Shown in pieces: positions 23,401 to 36,131 of a DNA stretch of 64,000 bases. The translations under genes and the position numbers were made by a program. The first letter of the stretch is position 1. Every line of letters starts with the position of its first letter. Origin of the DNA: Marisa cornuarietis (taxonomy: Eukaryota; Mollusca; Gastropoda; Architaenioglossa; Ampullariidae); the NCBI GenBank assembly GCA_004794655.1, contig SMMW01000001.1:19602501-19666500 (forward strand), written 5' to 3'. The notes under the pieces were generated by a model, which saw only the letters and a list, made by a program, of their open reading frames with translations, ran no database searches and had not been told where the DNA came from.

Positions 23401-26400
23401 AGGGATCCGATAACAAACAGGAAGAGTGTAGTGATGATCCGAAACACATATCGAATTCCTCTAGCGTTGCATATTTGCTGGAAATCCCCGAGCGCAAAGA
23501 ACTCACAGGGGATGTACAAATCTCCAGAAGTGATGAACATTTGCCCGAACCGTTAGAGAGATCTGACATCGATGAAAAGAAAGTATCCAAGACAATTTGT
23601 GTGGAAAGTTACGCGAGACCTGTTCACATGCAGGACTTGTGTGCTTCGACCAGCTCCCGAACAACACAAAATGGCGTTCGGAACCTTGACCTTCCTCCAG
23701 ATACTTTAGACAAAGATAATTCTTCCCATGGAAGGACAGTAGTCGAGAACACGACCACGGAACAGAGACCAAACATGCTGGTGATATTTTTCAGTATTTA
23801 CTACTTCCGGTTTGTGACGCACAAAGTGATGCGTTGGATTGTTTTGGCGGTGTTTCTAGGCGTTTTGGTGACATTTTGCTTCTTCGCATCCAAGCTTCAG
23901 CGTGATAGTGAACAGGTAAGAGAGCAGCTGCTGAAGTCACAACCATCCCCATTCCCACCTCGTATACTCGCATTATTTCCCATTAGTTTCTAATGTATCA
24001 GTCATTATTCTGTTTCTTTTCTGATTTTAAATGGCTTCTTCATCTGAGGCAGTAATTATTGCCTGAATATATGGGTGAGAATCCCTTTAAATATAACTTT
24101 GCTTTACAGGGAACAATAATACTCAAAAATTTTACTGTTACACTCAAAATTTAAAGCCTATCTGTATTTTAGAAGTTCCTCTTGGTTTATTAATGAAAGA
24201 TAATGTAGTACAGATTCTGCAGCTTGTACCCAAATACTAAACCCTAACCCAAAGCCTAACCCTAAACTCTAACCCACTTGGGGGGAATAACCTTTCTTCC
24301 TCCAAGGACATTTTGGTATTTATAACATCATAACGGGCCATACAGAATATTATCTACTTTAAAAAACTAACCTGCTATATTTGGTCAAGCTGTGGTTTCG
24401 TCACAGTGTGTTAACACTTTTGCAACGTGTACAGTCCCAGCCTGCCTTGCGCTGACGACCTTTGAGTCACCACAATCCGCCTTTTCGTAATTAGGAGCGC
24501 GAAAAATATACTGCGATTCCCTGAAGATCATAGCGAGACAACTGTTGGGAGTCTGTAAAATATGATTAGAAGGTTGCAAGAGAAGACAAAATATATAGTA
24601 ACAAATCCTTTTTTCCTAAAGCACATTTTTCTGTTTGTGGCTGTGCAGTAAAAGTACAATAATAATAACTAATTAGTACACGCGTACCTCCTCCTGATGG
24701 AGTTCATGGCATTTGCAAATTGCGTCCAAATGTAACATCAAACCGGAAGTGGTCTATCATCAGCTTGGACTGAAGGTTACATTTATGCATGACTCTCTAA
24801 ACTCGTCCATATAGGCCGCGGGCAACCTGCGAGAAGCATGCGTGTCTGTCCCTTCGTGTACCCAGGGCCGGTTCTACCATTAGGCGAACTAGGCAGTCGC
24901 AATTCTCTTCACACTAACATTAGAAAAAAAGCATAGTGAAACAAGAGCTTCGAGTCTTTAAAATAAATGTTTATAATTATAAAATTCTTCAACAAGACAG
25001 TATAGTAACAAGGTTTTATTTTTCCTACCGCTCAATTTTCTGTTGGTGGTGATGCATTTAAGGTACATTAATAGTAATAATAATAAATATTTTGTACACA
25101 CATCTTTTCTTGTGACGGAGGAGTTCATGGCATTGACAAAATATCTATACACATGCGATACACACAGGCATACCTGTACAAGCACAAATAATCTAATACC
25201 AAAACGAATTTTTACAAGTCATAGCTTCTTTCTTTGATCATGCTTTGAAAATCCATAAAACGATGTTGCTGGTCTGGGGCCAGTTGCACAACATGTTTCT
25301 AAACCTTAAAATTGTTCTAAAGAAGCAAAATCTCTTCTAAGCCATTTTGATGCATTTCACAAGAACATACAAAAATTGTACTGACAGGACGGAAAGTCAG
25401 ACTTAAACAAATTTATCTTACTTAAACCAGTTTTAGTTTTTAAAGTTCTAAAATTGTGGTGTGCACTTTAAACTAATTATCTAAATTGAGTTAAGGCCTA
25501 GAAGTGTTTAAAATTAGAAATGTGTTGTGCAACTAGCCCCAGAACTGTATACTCGGGTACACAACAATGTCGATGATCATTTTTTTTATTTATTTTTGGT
25601 AAAAGCCAACATCGCTACGCGTAACAACAGTCGACATGAAAAGATCTACTTGTCATATGGGGCGAAGGTAACCTGCATGCATAATTCTCCGAAATCGTCC
25701 ATTGAAATGTTTTTAAGCAGCACCTTTACAATGCTTTGTGCTGTTAGCGTCTCGAAGAATCTCCCTCGCCCATCTGTCAGGCAGAATTCTCAGGATGAGA
25801 AAAAAGCGTTGGGTGGGGGATGAGTAGAAAGCTCGGCACTGCGATTAGGGTGGACTTGATGCTAGAAGCTGTTCTAGCTGTAGCTTTAGAGCCAAGAGCA
25901 AAACAAGACCAGATGAAGGTGCTGCAGATTTCTTGTCTGCATCATAGTGCGAACGCCACTCCATAAAGCCTTTCAGATGAGTGTTTGAAATCTCCCTCTT
26001 CATACATCCAGGTCAAATCTGGAAGCATGCTAGTATCCGTGTGTGCACTATGCACGTGTGCTATTAGCAAACAGGTGAAGGGATCCGTTACAGTCTTCTA
26101 GTCTTTATCACATCACAACCACGCGTGTTGTGGTGTGCATGACGCACGCCTGTGAACATGTCAACGGATAAGTTACAGTCTTCTCATCTTTATCACGGCA
26201 CAATCACGTTTGTTGTGTAATGTCGGTAAGAGGGGAATAATGACAAAACCTGAGTGGATAAGCTTGCCACTGCTACTATGTATAAGGAAGGAGTGCCACA
26301 CGTGATGCACATTCATCTAGGTTATGCGTGTTACTTGTCACCTAAGACCGTTCTTTACAGATCGATTTGCATTGTTGCCTGACTTGTCGAATGAATGCTA

Positions 26401-29400
26401 AATGCTTTGGCTGCATGTGTGCCCGTGAATGCAAATCTGATGAGTCCTGAGAGGGACCACGAGAATCAGTACCGGTAATATGATAGCCTAGGTTTATTGT
26501 TTAAATTTTAAGTAAAGTAAATTTCTAATTATTATTATTATTATTATTTTTGATAAATGGTGTTTGGGGGGAGGGAAGAGGACGCAGTATTTTTCCCCCA
26601 GGGCGCATTACGCATGTGTCATGTGCTGAGAAATCCCCCCTGCCTCAGATATCCTCCTCTATAATGCGCATGCGCCGTAGTTACATTTAAATAGGGCGGA
26701 GTCGTGTGCCTTGCACATCTACCCTGCACACCTGAATCATGCGTATAGAGATCTAGACTTGGACAAAGGTGTCTTCCCCCAAGAAACTGCGCCAGAAAGC
26801 CTTATATTGTGCACGTGACGATTTCAAATATAAGCAGCATATCACTTTCGATATTGTGGAATGTTCTAAAACTTTGTTTGTTTGTTTGTTTGTTTGTTTT
26901 ATTCTGTTTAGTGTATTAGGCTTCTTACTATGATGCATGAGTATTATAGAGGCGAATTTCTAAGACAAGGGGGATTTCTGAACACATAGCACCGGCCCTA
27001 CATGTACTAGTATGTTTCCTCTCTATCCTCTAGAGGACCTTCCTTGCTTTTCCATCAAAATTTTCTTTATGATTATGATTCACTAAATATAAATTTATGT
27101 TGCAATGAAAAAGTTCAGAGTTTTACTGAACTTCGAGTCCCACCTGTGGTTACCTTGGCCGGGTTGGATCAATGATTTCGCGGGCGGTATACGGACGTTC
27201 CCCACCCTGCTATAATCCAAATCATCTTAACCGAAACCCTAATGCTACCCTACGGTTACTTGTTGAGCTACTAAGTTAAAACAAACCCGTACACATGCAA
27301 GCTGTCCAGAACAACGAAAAGTAAAGTCAGAGCGTGTGTACTAAAGAATAAAAACTATCTGTTAATAAGCAAAGAAGCACATTGTATCGTTCGCACTTAA
27401 AAGCCATTCACTTTACCCGTTACATAGAGTACTGTAGCAGCTACACAGGACTGTGCAATACTATAGCAGCTTTAACAAAAACAGTACCCATCTGAAGTAC
27501 TGCAGTTTGAATGGAGACGATAAAAGGACAAATTACGCGCATACTACTACTACTAATAATAATAATGATTTGTATAGCACCTTTCCAAAGATTTGCTCAC
27601 AGCGCTTTACATAAATCATGCATAGACTAAATCATTAACAACTATACAAATATATTCACACATAACGGACACGCTCACTTCTACAACATACACTCACTCA
27701 TGCACAAAGTAAATTACAGACACAAGTTATACAGTCTGATGGTCAAGACAGGGTCACAGTGAAGTCGTATTTCGGAAAAGATGTGTCTTAAGTTGAGACT
27801 TAAAGGAGGCAAGAGAATCAGTGACATGCGAGGCAGAAGTGAGTAGGGAAAATGCAGCTGCACCTAGGACAGCCGATCTTTGCTGTGTTAGTGACTCTTA
27901 TGCCACCGGACTCGAGTGAGTGAATGAGAGAGAGTGTGCATGCGTGCGTGCGTGCGTAAAGTATATTAAAATGTATTTGCGAAAAAGAAAACCCCCAGCG
28001 GCTGCTGAATGGTTTTGTCATCTGTATCCAGATTCAGTTTTTCAAAGACAGTCATCACATCACTAGAGCTTCGCGTCTGCTCATCGACGGATTTTCTCAG
28101 GACGAAGGGGATAACAATGTTGTGGTGTACCTCGCCTGGGGGCTCAGGGAACGGGATCTCTCTTCCTGCAAGTCCTCCCAGCTGGACTGCCTCGGCCAAC
28201 CCGTTTACGACGACAGTTTTAACGCCAGTACGGAGGCTGCGCAACAGGCTTTTACGGTATGTGCACTTTGATCTTTGACCCTGTGACCAACATTGTTTCG
28301 CGTCTTCCTATAGTTTTATCTTGATTTTTAAAATGTGTGATGATCATTGAAAATGACTTCCAGCATTTAATAAAGTAGGAACTTGCTTGTTCGCTGATTT
28401 GAACATACTAAGAAAAGAGTGGTAGGTTCTACATATTCGTGTCTGGGAGTTTGTAATGGTGTCGTTGTGAAGGAGGGTTGAAAAGCAATCGGTGATGCTA
28501 CACAGAGTATCAGCAAGTAAGAAGCACTGCAAAGAGGTTTTACTCGTTTGGGATTTGTTAAATTAACTAAGGTTTTTTTTCAGACAAGCCCATATATATG
28601 TACAACAAAATCAACCATCTAAATATATCTTACCTTAATATTACCTGGCGTTTTTCTCATATGACTTTTCCACCCGACTGATTCTTAATTTTCCACAGCA
28701 CCTGTGCCAAAAATTAAAAAATATTACCAAAGAAGAAGCCGAGAAACTGGCCATCATGAGGAACCAAACAACAGGGGAGTTAATCATTGCTTGCTTTACA
28801 ACTAATTTGGAGAAATTCTTCAAGGTATCTGTTTTGACCTTTTTTGTGTGGGTGGGAGAGGTGGGGATGGCAGTTGCTCATTAGATGCGTAGAATACTCA
28901 TGTACTATATGAATAATTAAGAGTACAAAGTCTAATGACCTACATCTCCTGTCCAAACACTATAGGCTACCCATAAATTTTAGACGTTAATTAGGCCTCT
29001 TTGGACAATTTTGTGTGAAGAAGGGAGATTATTATCCTCATGCAAACCAGAAAGGAGCTATTTGTCGCGCCTGGTCCATAAAGTGACTGCATGTGCAGCG
29101 ATGAGTCACTGCACGGCGCTGCACACCGTCAGTCCCTCCATCCATCCGGCCAGTTATATAACTTCACTTCACTAGTTATGAGTGACATCAAGCACCAGAG
29201 TCATCTCCACGGAAATTCTGACCATGGAGTGTTCGAGAAATATAACAGGTGAAATGATCAAGTGTAGTGGACAGAAGGGCAGTGAACTGTAACGGGTTCG
29301 CTGTGTCTAGGCAACGCAAGTGGAAGGCGAAGCCCAGTACTCTCCCTTTACTGTCTCTACCAGGCCCTGACAAGTATGGGGAGGGATGGAGTAACTTTGC

Positions 29401-30412
29401 AGTAACTGCCCCTTGCGAGCTTCGGACCCGCTTGTTTTTCTCTAAATACACTAACCACCAGGCTTACAACAGAGAATTGGCTTCTATAATTATAAAGACA
29501 GGCACTCTGGGGAGGGGTGAAGAGTCTCCTGCACACTGTGCATTGCTAGTAATGACATATTTTTGGTAACTGTAAGAGCATGATTGTGGAACCTCAGTCA
29601 GCAATTTATCCGTTCGGTTATCTGTGATACTAGTATTACACTTACTGATTACGTAGGTATTTTGCTTTTCGGAAGTCGTAACTATTTTATTTTATCTAAT
29701 TTGCTTTCTATTTTGGCAAGACTGACATGAAAACATATGGGCTGGACGTGGCTTTGCCCTGGAACAGAAATAAGACCTTGACATTCATGAAGAGACTACG
29801 CCTCTACTATGATGCCTCTGCTTTTGAAACCTCGTCGTTTAGCGATTATCTTGATGTGAGTCCGATATCTTCCCCTGTACAGATGTTTTAACCGATCTTG
29901 TAGGCCTTACCACGATCCCGTCTTTGGCAATCTCAGGTAATAACGAATAGGAAAAGATGAGAGTTTAACCTCGGTTCAGTGATGAAGTTACAATTGTCAG
30001 CTGAATCTAGTGTACTTCTACAATTTTTCAGCATACAGACGCCATTCTGCTTTTATAATAATCAATTCTTGGCTCTTAATTAAGCATGCCAATTGCAGGG
30101 TCATGGTAACTTCTGCAGACATATTCATCAGCATCTGTGATAACGGACACACTTTTACCTTTAATGATCATCGATATCTTAGAATGTTTTATGCAACATG
30201 CCACTCAGTCTTTACGCTCAGATTTGCAGTCACGTGATTGCTTGTAGGCATCTTGAAGCCAAAGGATGAAACATATTCAGTATTTTTGCCCATTTTTAAC
30301 ACTGTCTTGTCTTGTAAATCTCTTTTTCTCTTTCTCTGTGACTTATGCGCAAAATACATAATCACTTTGAAACAAGAAAATATTTTCTATAGATGTCTAT
30401 CTAGTTGCCTCA

Positions 30413-30463
<51 letters not shown>

Positions 30464-32969
30464 GCTCTAACCAGCTGAATCAGGGTATGTAACCATGGCA
30501 ATATCTCACACCAAATACTACAGATCCCCGTGACCTACTGGCTGTTTGACTCCTTCAAGAGGAACCTTACTCCAGACTGGAACAAATTCAATCCCCTCAT
30601 CGGTGAAACAATCTCCCAATCATCCACCAGGATTCTAACCACAGCCAGTGAGTCTCAATATTTCCTTTAATCATCTTCACTAGACTATTCCTTCATAGCT
30701 CATTTGATAATTTTCGTCAGCATTCTACATTGTGTTCTCAAAAACAGCTTATGACAACCAAATCTATATTCCCGAGTTCATTGCCGCCTACAAAACATAA
30801 ATTGATGCCAACTCATAATAAATTTGACACATTTAATAAAAAAATAATCCTACTATACCTGATTTTCGAAAACACTAGGTGAATGTGAATATTTCTTGTT
30901 CCAAACGAGCACACGTAACTTCATGGAGACAAACTAGGTCCAAAAGCAAAGCAGACGACCCCGCGTCACAACCTAAGTTGGAACCATACGCATGCGCATG
31001 ACCTTTGTAAAGGTCGTGCAATCAAAAGGCGGCCGGGTCGCGCGACGCGCGTTTAGTCTTTACCTACTTTGTCTGCAACGAATACTGATTAACATGAACA
31101 ACACACAAGACCACTGATTTCAAAATCAAAATCTCAGCGCCTCATTTACATTTTAATCGCTTTAGAGAACTTGCTCTGCGCTTGGCGAGGTGAGCGAAGT
31201 ATTTTAATCGAGTCCAACCCATTCTTATTATTATTATTCCCGTTTCTATGCGTTATCCCTTTTTCTTTCCTGTCGTCTTGGTTGGTTTCTTCAATTTCTC
31301 CCTATCATGATTATTGTTGTTATAATTAGTATCATTTGTATCATTTGTAAAGCGCCATGAGCCCGCTCTTAGGGCTGGGATATGGCGCTATAAAAATAAC
31401 CTTTAATAATATAAATCTAAATGGAACAGTGCGGATGTAAACTGTAAACTAGTGCTACCCCATCTCTCAATACAATCGATAACAAAATCAGTGGACATGT
31501 TACTTTATTATAATAATTAATTATAATGATTACTATTATGTTAATTTTGATACTTTGTTGATGTGGCAAAACCGATGGTCTCAAATGTCCATCATTGTTT
31601 ACCAAACTGTTGGCTATAGGGAAATAACCATACTTATTATGAACACAAGCAATGCTCGACGGAACTTAAATATTTTGTTTTGATATTTCTTTCTATTTGT
31701 TGGCAGCTGTCACAACAGCAAACGCAATAAAGTATTTAGCTGTCGCCGTGACTACAAACTTGAAGTTGGAAACACTGGCGTACACTAAGCACTTGCCGGT
31801 GCTTGAGAACTGGGAACGGTTCATGGAAGATCAGGTGACAATGACGATACAAACATTTGAGTATAATCATTTGCATCCTGTACAACAGCTCTGTTAGAGC
31901 AATAGAAACAGCGATGAAGTTAGTTATTCACACAAATAATTATGACAGCAATACCTTCATGTATCATCGATCATGCCAACTACAGACGTAAATATCTGTC
32001 TGTTCAGGTCGACGTAGCAAAAGCAGAATATTATGGTATATGAAGTCTGTCCGGAAAGTAAAGAGAGTTTTTAATGATTTATTGATAACTACAGTTCATT
32101 ATTACTATCTTCAAAATATGTGAACGCATACAACGTCTCTGCCATTTTTGGTGGTAATGGTAGATTCTCACTTAAACGGATCCCACGGGCTTTGAACCAT
32201 CCCCATGCGTAAACACTGCGGTGTGCAGGATTTTCATTCTCGCTACGTTCGGGACAGACTTCCTTTGAAGTTGCTGCTACTGCTGCTGCTTTCTGTTGAA
32301 ACTTGCTAGACAGTGAATATGGAGATGATGAACTTATTTTTATTAATCAGCTAGAAGGCAAACTGTTCAATTGTCTTGTAGAGAATTATTTTATTTCAAA
32401 GTAACTTAGCTGAGTCTGTGGATTGGTTGGCTGAATGTATGAGCTTCTCACTGTCTGTTCGTTTTTTCATCTCTTAAAGACATCCCCAGCCATTGTCCGC
32501 CAACCACACACACACACAGGCGCGCGCGCACGGACTGACGCACGCAAGCACACGCACACACACACACAAAATAATATCCCTCCTAGTGAGTGATGACAGC
32601 CAGCCAATTTTATCCCCTTTTTCTGCAGATGTCAAGCATGCCTCAAGAGCTCCAGGGAGGTTTCCAAACGACAAGTCACGCTTGGCATTGGCTGCACGTG
32701 CAGAAGGTGAAATCAGCCTCTTGTTGAACTTAATGCTCTTGCTGAACGTGAAGTGAATCCATCAATTAGTATTCAGCATGAGACTGGCTGCATTGCAGTA
32801 ATATAGCCTTAGTGACCGATTCCACCCCTCCTCTTGTTGAATTTTCATCCAGTTCACGAGTGAGTGACCGAGAGAGCGAGTGAGTGGGGGAGATAATGGT
32901 TGTCGTCTGGCAAGCTCGAACTCATCAGATCTGGAGAAGTCGCAAGAGAGAAGAATCACGGACAAAATT

Positions 32970-33034
<65 letters not shown>

Positions 33035-36000
33035 GATGTTTATTTAAAGAGCACTTCATCCGACCAACAAAGGTGGGTTCAAAGCGCTTACACACATCAG
33101 CATACGCTTATCAGTAGACATCAAATGCGTCCTACAAATTCATTCAGTTCATTCACCATCATTCAGATAGTACTACTCATTCAGTCTTATACGCACGCAC
33201 GCACGCACGCACGCACGCTCAACGTTCCCTTTGTGCGTTTTTAACTGCCTTGAACTCTTGTCCCCCAAGAAATCTGAAAGCGTGTAGGGAAGACTCGTCT
33301 AAAGCCATTATAGCTGTCGAGCCCTCGTCAGCCATCCACCCTGGCCGCTTGTTTTTACACTTGTTCGCTGCTTGTCAGCAAAAGGGGACAAAACTTAGCG
33401 ATCTTGATCTAACGATAAATAGTTTTTTTTCTTTGCTCTCCCTTTACTCAGTCAACGTTCTTGACGCTCTTGTCTGCTCCTTGAGTTCTGTCTCATGCCT
33501 GCAAAGACGCCATCCTCTCGATACTCTGTCAACTTTGCAAATATCCTGAGAAGAGTCCTATTTCCTCGCTCTACCCTTTACGAGATTCCACTTTGTAACG
33601 CCTACGTTTCCTCTAAGTTTCGTACTAACTGAAGCTAGCATTGAGTTTAACAGGTGTGTACATTTTTATTTTCTCGTTCTTCATCAGGCTTTAGCTGACA
33701 ACGCCATATTTGGCCTCGTTCTGGGAGTGTCCTTGTCATTTCCGGTCCTGGTCCTGGCCACGTGCAACATCATCAACGGCCTTCTAGCTACATTTATCAT
33801 CGGCTCTGTCACGTTTTGCGTCGTTGGCATTATTCCTCTGGCGGGTTGGTCCATGGGGGTGAGTGTAAAATTGTTAGCCCTCTCTCTCTCCCCCTCTGTA
33901 TGTGTGTGTGTGCGCGCGCGCATATATATAAATGTATGTGTTTTGTATATAATGCGTGTGTGTCAGTGGATGTGTTCGTGGTGTCTGTCGTGTGTGTGTA
34001 TATATATATATAATGTGCAACTACATATACATTATGTCTGTTTTTGTATAATACGTGTGTGTGTGTGTTGGGGGTGGGGGGTGTGGGGTAGGTGTGTGTG
34101 GGGGTGGGGGTGGGTGTGGGTGTGTGTGGGTGTGTGCGTGTGGGTGTGTGCGTGTGGGTGTGGGGTGTGTGTGTGTGTGGGTGAGACTAGCGATCTCTTC
34201 GATTATTGATGTTTTCTGCTGACCTTCACATAGTGAGGGTCGAGTAGGTATTATGCTCTTCTGCTGTCACCCCAAGCCATCCTTTCATCCATCACACCAG
34301 CTCTCCTCGATCCATATTTCCCTGGCTGCCTTCATCCCTTTCCTGGTATCGCGGTTGACCTGACGACATTCGGCAGTTGCTTTTGGTTTGTTCTTTCTCT
34401 CACCGTTCAGGGCCCGCCTGCGATCATAAAGGTCTTAGTGGCCCAGGGCTGATTCTTTATCTTTGTGCGCCCTGGTACCTCTTCGCCTGTGGACGGGAGG
34501 ACCTCTTTAATGTTACTGGAGAGAGTTTCCACATCACAGTCAATCTCGTTTAGGGTGGCAAATTTGCCTCCAACGTTGGCCTGAAAGACTTCCCTACCTA
34601 GGTCCTAAGTAATTCCGTACCACGACTACTTATGTTTGTTTACCTTCCCTAGATTGGGGCGAGAGCGGTTAAAATATCAGACAATACACTCACCCTCTTT
34701 CTCTTAACCTAGCAGCCGAAGAAGTCTTTTATGCTAATACTCGTGCTTGGTTCTGGCTTTAGACACGATTGGTTCGTGACATCCCCCATCTCTACCTGAT
34801 GAATCTGTCATTGGTAAACTAAGCACGAGAACCGCAATATAACTTGCTAGAGGAATAAATGCCACAAACTCTTTGTCGATAATTCTCAACGCACTCGCAT
34901 AAGCTATCTGTAAATAATTGTAAACATTCTCGGGTACATTTTTTTCCACATTTTAGGTTTTTGTGTTGTTTAGCATACTTTCAGTTTTGGTAAGGGCTTG
35001 ATTGAAGAAAAAAACTGTTTATCCTATCAATCTCGCCAATAAAATTAATTGTGATTGTCTCTTCTCTCTGTGCCTTTATTCTGGTTCTAAATGTTGCTTT
35101 GTTGTTACGGGTACACGCCCGCCTACGCTAAAATTCCAGAACATTCGTTGTTTCAAGCAAGTGCAACCAGTGCAATTTGTTACATATTAGAAACATCAAG
35201 TTGTACCCGAGTGAAAACATCAAGCTATACCCGAGTGAAAATGATGTACGTGAAAAGCTCGTGCTCATTAACTCATGAAACAACCCAGTGTCTTTTGCGC
35301 TCGACTTCATTTTATGTTGTCGAGCGAATTATCTGCATAAAAGAGAAAGCTTATTACTCTCTATTTTGATTAGGTGCTGGTGTCCTTAAACCTGTGTCTA
35401 GTGGCGGGGCTGGCTGTTGATTATGTCGTGCATCTGGCAGAAGGCTACCACATGTCCAAGGCTCGTGACCGTCATGGCCGCCTGAGAGACGCGCTAGGCA
35501 CTATGGGATCGTCTGTGTTGTCGGGAGCCTGTTCTACGCTGGGTGCATCCTTGTTCATGCTGTTTGCTCAGATCCAGTTTTTCTTCCAGGTGAAGGTTCC
35601 TTTCGATACAATAGCCTGACTATTAAGTATAGCTCATTTATTGCTTTTCTTTTTCTTCTTTCTTTCTTTCTTTCTTTTATATCCTCAACACAATAAAAAA
35701 AATTCAAAAATAAGACAATATTCTTATGGAACTCTCATCTATGTATCGCTCTAGACCGTGCAATTAATGACTTGGCAATGAGTAAACAGTACTTCGCAAG
35801 ACTGTTAGTACTTGGTATTACTGAAACATAGTTTGAGATATTAAACAATTAAACTGTGCATAGAATAGTGAATTTATTTTATTGTTTCGTATTGATTTCA
35901 AACTATGTTGTATAAATCTTTTCCAGTTTGGAATTTTCATGTTTTGTACAATTGGTTTCTCGTTGATCTTCTCCTTGGGCCTCTACACTACGCTGGTGGG

Positions 36001-36130
36001 AGTCATGGGGCCACAGGGTGACATGGCAGACGTCCGGGCTCTTTTGTCAAGCTGCTGGACCCGGATGACGAGGAAGAATAAGAGTGTGTCTCTCTCGGTA
36101 TTGCCTGCAGCGTCTGCTCCCTTGGAATAA
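17253..36130 (+). CDS. Dispatched-like RND transporter, tandem copy 1
   Basis: Twelve exons: 17253-17412, 21822-21990, 22250-23915, 28032-28256, 28699-28824, 29721-29855, 30524-30647, 31707-31834, 32629-32706, 33688-33858, 35374-35589, 35927-36130. All junctions are GT-AG and the spliced length is 3402 nt (1133 aa). TM1 is about residues 55-73. ECD1 runs to about 305. TM2-6, the sterol-sensing-type block, spans about 308-455, with GIGVDDLFVFWDSW in TM4 (D373, D374). A hydrophilic cytoplasmic loop follows, then TM7 near 639-658 and ECD2 with SCKSSQLDC. TM8-12 carry GLAVDYVVHLAEGYH (D1010), followed by a short tail. The paired TM4/TM10 acidic residues couple cation flow to transport in this family. 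Dispatched exports lipid-modified Hedgehog; whether this copy does is inferred only. Patched and NPC1 relatives are less likely given the WDSW and GP(Q/E)GD context. The start is the first ATG in the phase-matched exon. Confidence 0.9.
18555..18855. repeat. 84-bp tandem duplication and degenerate short array
   Basis: Two near-identical 84-bp units start at about 18561 and 18645 (GTTCTACGATCTTCTCAAGA). They run into about seven drifting copies of a roughly 20-bp motif around CCACACAGTTAATATTT. Confidence 0.8.
20332..20434. repeat. Compound (CA)/(CGCA) microsatellite
   Basis: An uninterrupted alternating purine-pyrimidine tract (CA, then CGCA, CG and back to CA). Such sequence favours Z-DNA. 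Overlapping Thr/His/Cys-rich open frames on both strands are artefacts of it. Confidence 0.95.
24236..24276. repeat. Degenerate telomere-like CCCTAA tract
   Basis: Five or six imperfect CCCTAA units (AAACCCTAACCCAAAGCC and onward) match the metazoan TTAGGG repeat on the other strand. It is a short interstitial tract, not a chromosome end. Confidence 0.5.
24863..27000. mobile_element. Possible 2.1-kb hAT-like DNA transposon remnant
   Basis: The left end CAGGGCCGGTTCTACC and right end GCACCGGCCCTA form short terminal inverted repeats, AGGGCCGGT versus ACCGGCCCT. The flanking 8-mers CGTGTACC and CATGTACT agree at six positions, compatible with an aged 8-bp target duplication. No transposase frame is visible, so it would be non-autonomous. 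A palindromic MITE is nested inside. Confidence 0.45.
25274..25542. mobile_element. Palindromic MITE with long terminal inverted repeats
   Basis: The left arm CTGGGGCCAGTTGCACAACA is mirrored by the right arm TGTTGTGCAACTAGCCCCAG with about one mismatch. The inverted similarity continues inward (TTCTAAA ... TTTAGAA-like blocks). No clear target duplication could be fixed. Confidence 0.7.
27545..27620. repeat. AAT-tailed dispersed repeat (GCGCTTTAC family)
   Basis: An (AATA)-rich run leads into GATTTGTATAGCACCTTTCC and then CACAGCGCTTTACATAAA. Similar layouts occur at 33030-33095, 46068-46135 and 50465-50540, marking an interspersed family. Confidence 0.5.
27858..27910 (-). repeat. SINE family A, head fragment
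   Basis: CACCTAGGACAGCCGATCTT and the following TGTTAGTGAC and GCCACCGGAC blocks match the head half of the full copy at 3296-3472. Confidence 0.45.
30412..30464. repeat. (TCTG)n microsatellite
   Basis: About 13 perfect TCTG units in intron 6 of copy 1, roughly 60 bp before exon 7. Confidence 0.95.
31340..31410. repeat. LINE/SINE-tail-like GCGCTATA repeat
   Basis: TTTGTAAAGCGCCATGAGCC, then a GGGATATGGCGCTATAAAAA block, resembles the stem-like 3' tails common to RTE/L2-type elements and their SINEs. Only the tail is visible. Confidence 0.4.
32974..33095. repeat. (AAT)n microsatellite with GCGCTTAC-family repeat
   Basis: About 19 AAT units (32974-33031) followed by AAATGATGTTTATTTAAAGA and CAAAGCGCTTACAC, matching the dispersed family at 27545. 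It lies in intron 9 of copy 1. Confidence 0.6.
33895..34185. repeat. GT-rich low-complexity tract in copy 1 intron 10
   Basis: Alternating GT, CG and TA runs and GGGTGTGG motifs begin about 37 nt after the exon 10 donor. The G-rich strand could form Z-DNA or G-quadruplex-type structure in the nascent RNA. Confidence 0.85.
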
Positions 36131-36131
36131 A
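36126..36131 (+). terminator. AATAAA overlapping the copy 1 stop codon
   Basis: The stop codon TAA (36128-36130) lies inside an exact AATAAA. If used, the 3' UTR would be only some 20 nt. No other exact AATAAA is seen in the following kilobase, though an ATTAAA lies near 36457. Confidence 0.35.

Larger units (their letters stand above)
23916..28031 (+). other. Intron 3 of copy 1
   Basis: A 4.1-kb intron, the longest repeat-rich intron in copy 1. It carries degenerate telomere-like CCCTAA units, a possible 2.1-kb hAT-like remnant with a palindromic MITE inside it, a (GTTT)n tract at 26874-26900, and SINE or MITE fragments near 27545 and 27858. Confidence 0.6.
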
